From Sclerurus mexicanus (taxonomy: Eukaryota > Chordata > Aves > Passeriformes > Furnariidae), in assembly GCA_013396755.1 (NCBI GenBank), contig VWZF01001684.1:879980-943979 (forward strand): a stretch of 64,000 bases of DNA, in the 5' to 3' direction. Numbering within the stretch: the first letter of the stretch is position 1; every line of letters starts with the position of its first letter. Positions 58,391 to 64,000 of the stretch are shown piece by piece. The position numbers were made by a program, and so were the translations under genes. The notes beneath the pieces are model-generated. The model worked only from the letters and a program-made list of their open reading frames with translations, was not told where the DNA came from and ran no database searches.

Positions 58391-59800
58391 CTTCTGCAGC
58401 AGAGTAAGGAAGCTTTGACTGCTCCTTCGCTTGTGTGGGTAAACAGAGGGCTTCAATTTCCAGCACTACCGGTCCCTAACCTTCAGAAGCTCAGCAGTCA
58501 CCGAGGGGGATGGGGAAGAGATGCCAAAAGAAAGTGCAGAGCAAAGAATGTAAAGAATTTTGCTTATCTGTGACAAGTTTCTAAGCGTGTTTGATTATGG
58601 TAATAAGGATACCTCATTAACAAAGGATTTTAAAGGCATGTACGCCATTGATAATCAGCCTTGGCCAAAGTACATGGTACATTTTTAACTTTTTTTTTTC
58701 TTTTTTTCCCATTGGAGTATGTTTGAAATACAGCAGCACCTTAGTTAAAATGTGGAATTTCAGTTGGTGCAGGAGGGTGGGGCTGTGGCAGCTGAGGAAG
58801 GAGCTCTATCTACCTCAGATAAAGTCCCCATCACCAAGAGATGACTGTAAAACATGCACAATTCCCAATCCTTAAAACTCTCCCTAATTGCAAATCTCCT
58901 CATTGTTTTAACTTATCTCTGCCAGTGCTGTGCTGAATTAGTCCTTTGGAGTCCCTGCATGGGATCAGGGGAAGAGAAGAGGAAAGGAAGGATGGGAATG
59001 AGAGCCAGTGAGGAACAGAAGGAAGCAAGATAGCCAGAGGAAAAGAAAGGGGATGGGTGTTAAGTGTAATTGCCCTTTGGCTTCCTGTGAAATTGTAAAA
59101 GCATTTTTGGACAACCTTGCCGAACCAGCCACATGGATTTTTCTGCATCTGTCCTGGTGCTGGGGGGAAAAAAGGGAAAGAAAAGGCTCAGCAGGAATTT
59201 TCCTCCTCTGTTCAGACAATTTCTAGTGTGGGTCTTGCTGGAAACTGGCCTAGTGAGTGTCCACCACCACCAGCCCCTGTGCTGATCTCTGTGTTGGGTC
59301 CCTTGGCCATCTCCCCCCAGACCCGCTTCCCCACTGTGGGTGGGAGATCCACCACCTCTGTGGGCACACTCTTTTCGGGCCAGTCTGGCACTACAGCAGG
59401 CAGTTGTTTTCACCAACAGGCAGTCTGTGGAATTTACTCCAGCTCCACCTGATACCTGGAGTATTCCTATTTTTGCATCCTTATCTCCTCATGAGTTTAT
59501 AATCTAGAACAGAACAGTACCCCTGCTGTTCCCCAGGCTTCTTATCAAATGATTTCACTATCAGACACATTCAGAGCTGTTTCTGCCCTCATGTGGGTTC
59601 CTCTGTGGGTGCTTTTTTCAGTAGGAATGGACTTGAGCAGAAATTTTGTGTCATGTCAAACAGGAGGAAATGAAACCCACCTATACACGGGGCTCTTCCA
59701 GCTTATTCCAGGTATAACATTTGAGTGCTGGCTGCCCGGCCCTAAATGTGGATATAACAGAGTATTTCTTCTTCTAGTGCCTTTGGGTTGAAGAAAGCAT
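58391..59800. other. Unique non-coding DNA, no gene recognised
   Basis: T-rich tracts at about 58687-58708 and a purine-rich stretch at 58966-59052. Overlapping open frames near 59060-59452 on both strands (up to 118 codons) have no domain. Confidence 0.6.
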
Positions 59801-60240
59801 TTTAATATCCACACACCTCTAATAAACTATGGCTGTAACGAGGCTTTCTCTATTTGTATTGCTCTTTTGTTGTCTCCTATGCGCATTTACCATTGATTTT
59901 TGCCAAACTCCCCTATACTGTAACTACGCAGTTATAAACTGGTGTTATTGAGGGGAGCTGAGGAGGGAAAAGATTGCCATAAAATTACGGGCTGCAAACA
60001 AACACTGCAGCTCTATTTGGGTGTTTCTCAGAAACACCTGGAGATTATTGCATAGAACCTTCCTAATCAGTAAATCAGCCAGCCACCGATTGTTTCCTTA
60101 GCCACATCAGGCACAAAATGGAACAGCTGTTTAATTTACTTTTTTTTTTTATGGTAGGAAATTCATATCCTGAATCATTGATATCTTTATTTTGCAACAC
60201 GCTGACATTAATTTTTTTCTTCTCTTTTCTCTCAGTGTTG
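59801..60240. promoter_or_regulatory. AT-rich unique block (weak candidate CNE)
   Basis: AT-rich, CpG-poor, unique DNA with a T run at 60140-60150. It is a weaker example of the enhancer-like texture seen elsewhere. Confidence 0.22.
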
Positions 60241-63200
60241 CTGTAAAAGACAGGAGGATCTGTCTGTGTGCATGAGGTGGCCTGATGTCATATTTCAGGG
60301 TGGTGCCTGCATGGAAACCAAGCGAAACTCTCTGGAGCTTTTCTAAGTAAGTTGGGACATCCTATCACATCCAAGGGTTGGGTGAGGGGGGCATTTGCTA
60401 ATGTGAGCAAGAACTGAGGGAGCCAAAGCTCTGCAAGCTCTAGTAACTCTGAAGTAAATGGCTTCGGTTGGCTTGAGACTGCGCAACAGCCAGCTACAAC
60501 TGAATGCTTTATTGCTGTCTGGAAGTGTTTATTTTCTGAACATAAATTCAAGGGACAGATTCAAGGCATGTCTAGAAATAAAGCATATCATCATGTGAGC
60601 TAAGCTGACAAGGACAATTTACTGTACCCTGCATTCGTTCTGGGCCAATCGGAAGAGAAGAGGCTATTAACATCCTGAAATTCCCGCTGTTCGGCTCTCC
60701 CTGTCCCCTCACTGAACTCAGGAATGGCATGTATTAACCCCTTGAGGGCCTCCCGTGCACATCCGAAGAAGGGACACTTGTTTAGGCCTGGTAGACATGT
60801 GCAGTATGTCCAGCTCTTATTGACAGCAGCAGCAAACTGCTTTAAAAGCCGTGACACGGGCTGTGCTGTCTGGAGGCCCAGCACAGGGTTAATGTCTTTC
60901 CTAGAGGCAGTTTCGGTGCTGCAGATGAGCATTGACTTGCTCTGTTTAAATACGAGAGTTCACTGGTCAGCTTGACCTTGAATTCTCTTGCAAAGACAGG
61001 AACAAGTTGACATACCGTTCGTGTTTCCAGTGGCTGCAAAGTTCAGGGAATACAATGCAACTGCAGCCTCACTTGCTGTGAGCATCACTTAGAGAAGGGA
61101 AAGTTCATTCCCTACTTTTTAAATCCTGCCAGCAAGAAAAGTAACAAAACCAGAAGAGAGTCAGAAGGTAAAACACAAAGGGCACAGCAGCAGATATTGC
61201 AGACGAAAGGTGCCATTCATAGTCAGGAATGTGTTCTAAGAAAATCCACAAGCAAAAGTCCACAGAGGACTGTTTGCATAGCAGCATTACAATATCTACA
61301 TGTGTAAATAGAGGGAACAGCCTTTAAATCTGCGTTACAGCAGCCGCTGTTGGGCCTTTTGCCTGCTTGAAGTGCTCCTCCTGACTTGGTGGATGTCCTT
61401 GTATAGGACGGCACGATCAGCCCCTCTGGAACATTGCAACTGAGGGAAATGTTACTCTGGCTCTGCATAGGAATATTCTGTGTACAGCACTGCAGAGCAG
61501 CATAGTGCTTTTTGTTCTGTCCCTTCTCTGCATGGTGGAGGGGATAGATTCGGGGCAGCAGCTCGTTGCTGTCCCTTGTTCCCAGTGAAAAGCGCATCTC
61601 CACGCTTCCACGTGTGAGGGAAATGTGAGCTGGGTCCTAATGGACTGCATGGGCAAAGAGAAGCCCAAGGAGAAAACTCCTTATCAGTTTCCCTAGGTTT
61701 TCTTTCAAGTCAAGGCAGGCTCACTTGGAGCCTGCTAGGGCTGAAGGCACAGCACAGCCAGGCAGGCACTCCTGCAGCTGCAGACTTGGAGAGGCTGGAG
61801 CAGGAGTAGCTGGGTCCTGGGTCATGGTCAGTCCCTCAGACAGCGTCTCTGTTTGTTTATCTCTGTGCCTGAGAACACACGGAGCAAATCCACACATACT
61901 AAAGGCACACACACTCCCCCCAGCAGTTTGGTCCCGTTTTTCATCTGGGCATTAGTCATTCCTCTGCGTTTTGGCACAGAGCTGTACAGCACATTCTCTC
62001 TACTATATTGGCACAATGTTCACAGCTGGAATAAAAATATTTGTTCTCCTGTCTTCTCCCAATTCACTTGGGCTCTCCTTCTCCCTCTGAGGAGCCTGTC
62101 TCATTCATTCCCTGGCAGTACACAAGGCTTAAGTATTGCAACCTTGAGTACTAGACCAGAATAATATAAGAACCACAAAGAATCATTTATCTGGCATGAC
62201 ATATTTTATGCTCTTGTGTAAGTTTTCCTAAGGGAATTCTGAATGTCCTAGTGGGTGACTGTAAAGACACCAAGGACTCAAAGTCATGGGCATCATCTTT
62301 ATTACAAGCCCTAAAACACTCAGTACGAAGACAAAGCTGAGTGATTTTAACTTTTCTGAAATTAAGAGACTATATTGTCTCAGCGAAGTCCTTCCACAGA
62401 TCCCTTTAAGAGCAGAGTGGTTTGGGGCTGAAAGGATCCTCGTACTGAAATTGATCTTAATCTTCTATTACTATAGAAATGTTTCTGTGCTTTAAAAATA
62501 CACTCCCCATTTCTTACTTTCAGACTGCCCTAATCTCAAATTAGCCTTCTGAGCAAAGGTCAGGAGTGCAGGAGTGCAGGTCTTACTGGTTCAATTAAAG
62601 GAAATAACACAAATTCAGACAGGCTATTGCAGAAGTCTTTGTCAACAACTTCCTGAATGCTGAGAGGCTGTTCAGGCATGAGCTGTCTATACAGCCAGAT
62701 AATGCTGTTATTAGAAACACATTAGTGTAAGAAATTAAAACAAAATAAAATAGATATACATGGCTAATAGATACATTCATCTCGTGGCTTTCACAGTAAA
62801 AGTCTCACACTAGTGCTTGTGATTAATTATTAATGTTTGTCATCTTGGTCCTTTTTTTGGTGTGTTTACAACTTAGCCTTGCCTCTCTTTTTTTTTTTTT
62901 TCCCCAAACCACTTGCACATAACAAAGCCCAAATAACTACTCTGGTAGCTGTTGTGCTATTACTTGCCTTAATAATGTCCCTAATAATGATGAAATGTTA
63001 AGTATAATGTACCAATAAATATTTTGGAGCTAGGGAACTGGCAGGTACGTGGAGAAGGCACTTTGTGTTAACAGTTGATATACTGTTGTTACACTTAGGA
63101 AATCTGGGTTTAATGCATTTGTGTAAAGATCCTCTTTTAAAAATGATTTTCCTTCCTTTCTTTCCTTCTTTTTTTTTTTCTTTTTCTTTTTTTTTTTTTT

Positions 63201-64000
63201 TATTGTGTCCCTGTGCCTGAACATTTGACCCTGGGGGAGTAGGATGGAAAGATTGTTTAAACAGCAGAGAATTGTTTATTTCAGTTTTCCCCCTCTTTTT
63301 TCCCCCTTTTCAGTTCTCTTTACAGGTAAATCACTTGTGATATGGGAGAATCTCAGAAAGTTCAGAGGTTTTGGGGCAGGAAACGCCTCCCCTCCCCCCG
63401 AAGTTTGGATTCAGAGCTAAATTTATCTGAATGCTGTCATTTCCCTGCTTTTCCTTCTCTACCTCCTTCACTACATTCCTCTTTCTCCCTCCCCATTCCC
63501 AGCCACCCAGATCTTATCCTTTCCTTGACCTGCAGCTCCCCCTCCCTCGCCTTCTACGGCTCTAAAATGTCCGGAGGCCTCGGCTGAAGGTGGTAGTTTC
63601 ATTTTTTTTCATTCCTGAGCTGAACTACAGCGAGAAATGCTCTGTAATCCCTTGCCCTCAGAGGCTGTCTCCATCCACAGACGCTGAAACAGGTTTGGTG
63701 GCCCCTAAGAGGAGAAGGTCGCAGTGCCCAGCAGAGAAGTCCAGGCTTGCTCATGCCCTGATGGGTGCAAGTGTCTGCTGGTGATACAGCAAAGGGCTCA
63801 CCTAGGTACAAGCAATTTGGTTTAGGGTAAAAGGGTTCAGAAGTAGGTGCCAAAGTTCACCCAAATTTCTGTGCAGCTCTTGCTTTCTATGACACGTTCT
63901 GCACATTTGCATCACTTATCAGTGTTTTGAGTGGGTCTGTCCTGGTAGGGAATACACAGAGTTCAACAAGATCCCTCTCTTTTTGTTTTTCCTTTTTTTT
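60241..64000. other. Unique non-coding DNA, no gene recognised
   Basis: Mixed sequence with a short direct duplication (aggagtgc twice, 62563-62578), a T run at 62888-62901 and an AT-rich TAAT-bearing patch at 62690-63020. Pyrimidine-rich DNA recurs to the window end, which closes on a T run. No coding domain is recognised. Confidence 0.6.
63147..63201. repeat. 55-bp homopyrimidine tract
   Basis: Uninterrupted C/T from (ccttcc/tttcc)-type units into long T runs. It is low complexity and possibly the reverse of a retrotransposon A-tail, though no element body is recognised. Confidence 0.9.

Noticed and set aside
1..64000. CRISPR arrays, tRNA/rRNA genes, bacterial operons, viral genes
   Set aside because: No direct-repeat/spacer array, no tRNA A/B boxes, no rRNA and no viral or bacterial reading frame is visible; the sequence is vertebrate in character.

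Overview
The window looks like avian nuclear DNA, intergenic or deep-intronic, with no protein-coding gene that I can recognise. The best evidence for a bird is a diagnostic CR1 LINE 3' end on the plus strand (52205-52565, ending in the CR1-type octamer repeat) and a second, minus-strand CR1 tail (36651-36741). Apart from these I see one ancient amniote retrotransposon fragment (about 30866-31025), one weak MIR-like piece (57005-57095) and small microsatellites and homopolymer runs. There are no bacterial, viral or mobile gene cassettes. Open frames reach 229 codons but sit in stop-poor GC-rich stretches, overlap each other on both strands and show no domain, so I do not call them genes.

Layout: 1-7.3 kb is plain unique sequence. 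From 7.3 to 30.4 kb, AT-rich blocks dense in TAAT/ATTA cores alternate with plainer, more GC-rich DNA (7.3-7.7, 14.2-14.8, 17.2-17.8, 22.7-23.3, 24.4-25.0, 28.1-30.4 kb). This texture is typical of conserved non-coding enhancers around vertebrate developmental regulators, but conservation cannot be shown from one sequence. The densest part is 28.1-30.4 kb: CpG-rich DNA, homeodomain-type AT blocks, C-run clusters able to form G-quadruplexes and a 70-bp pure purine tract, followed by the ancient repeat. From 31 to 64 kb the DNA is mostly plain, with short CpG clusters, G4 motifs, several RFX X-box-like sites, a nuclear-receptor half-site cluster and further AT-rich blocks (42.6, 49.5-50.2, 59.8-60.2 kb).

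The most striking object is a long imperfect palindrome at 8563-8744. Its 125-nt core (8591-8715) folds into a nearly complete hairpin, and all four transition-type mismatches in the lower stem are G-U pairs on the plus strand. It may be a microRNA-like or other structured RNA, or the fossil of a palindromic DNA transposon. The best coding candidate is one possible 151-bp internal exon at 15565-15715 with good splice signals; its 50-residue peptide is unfamiliar to me.
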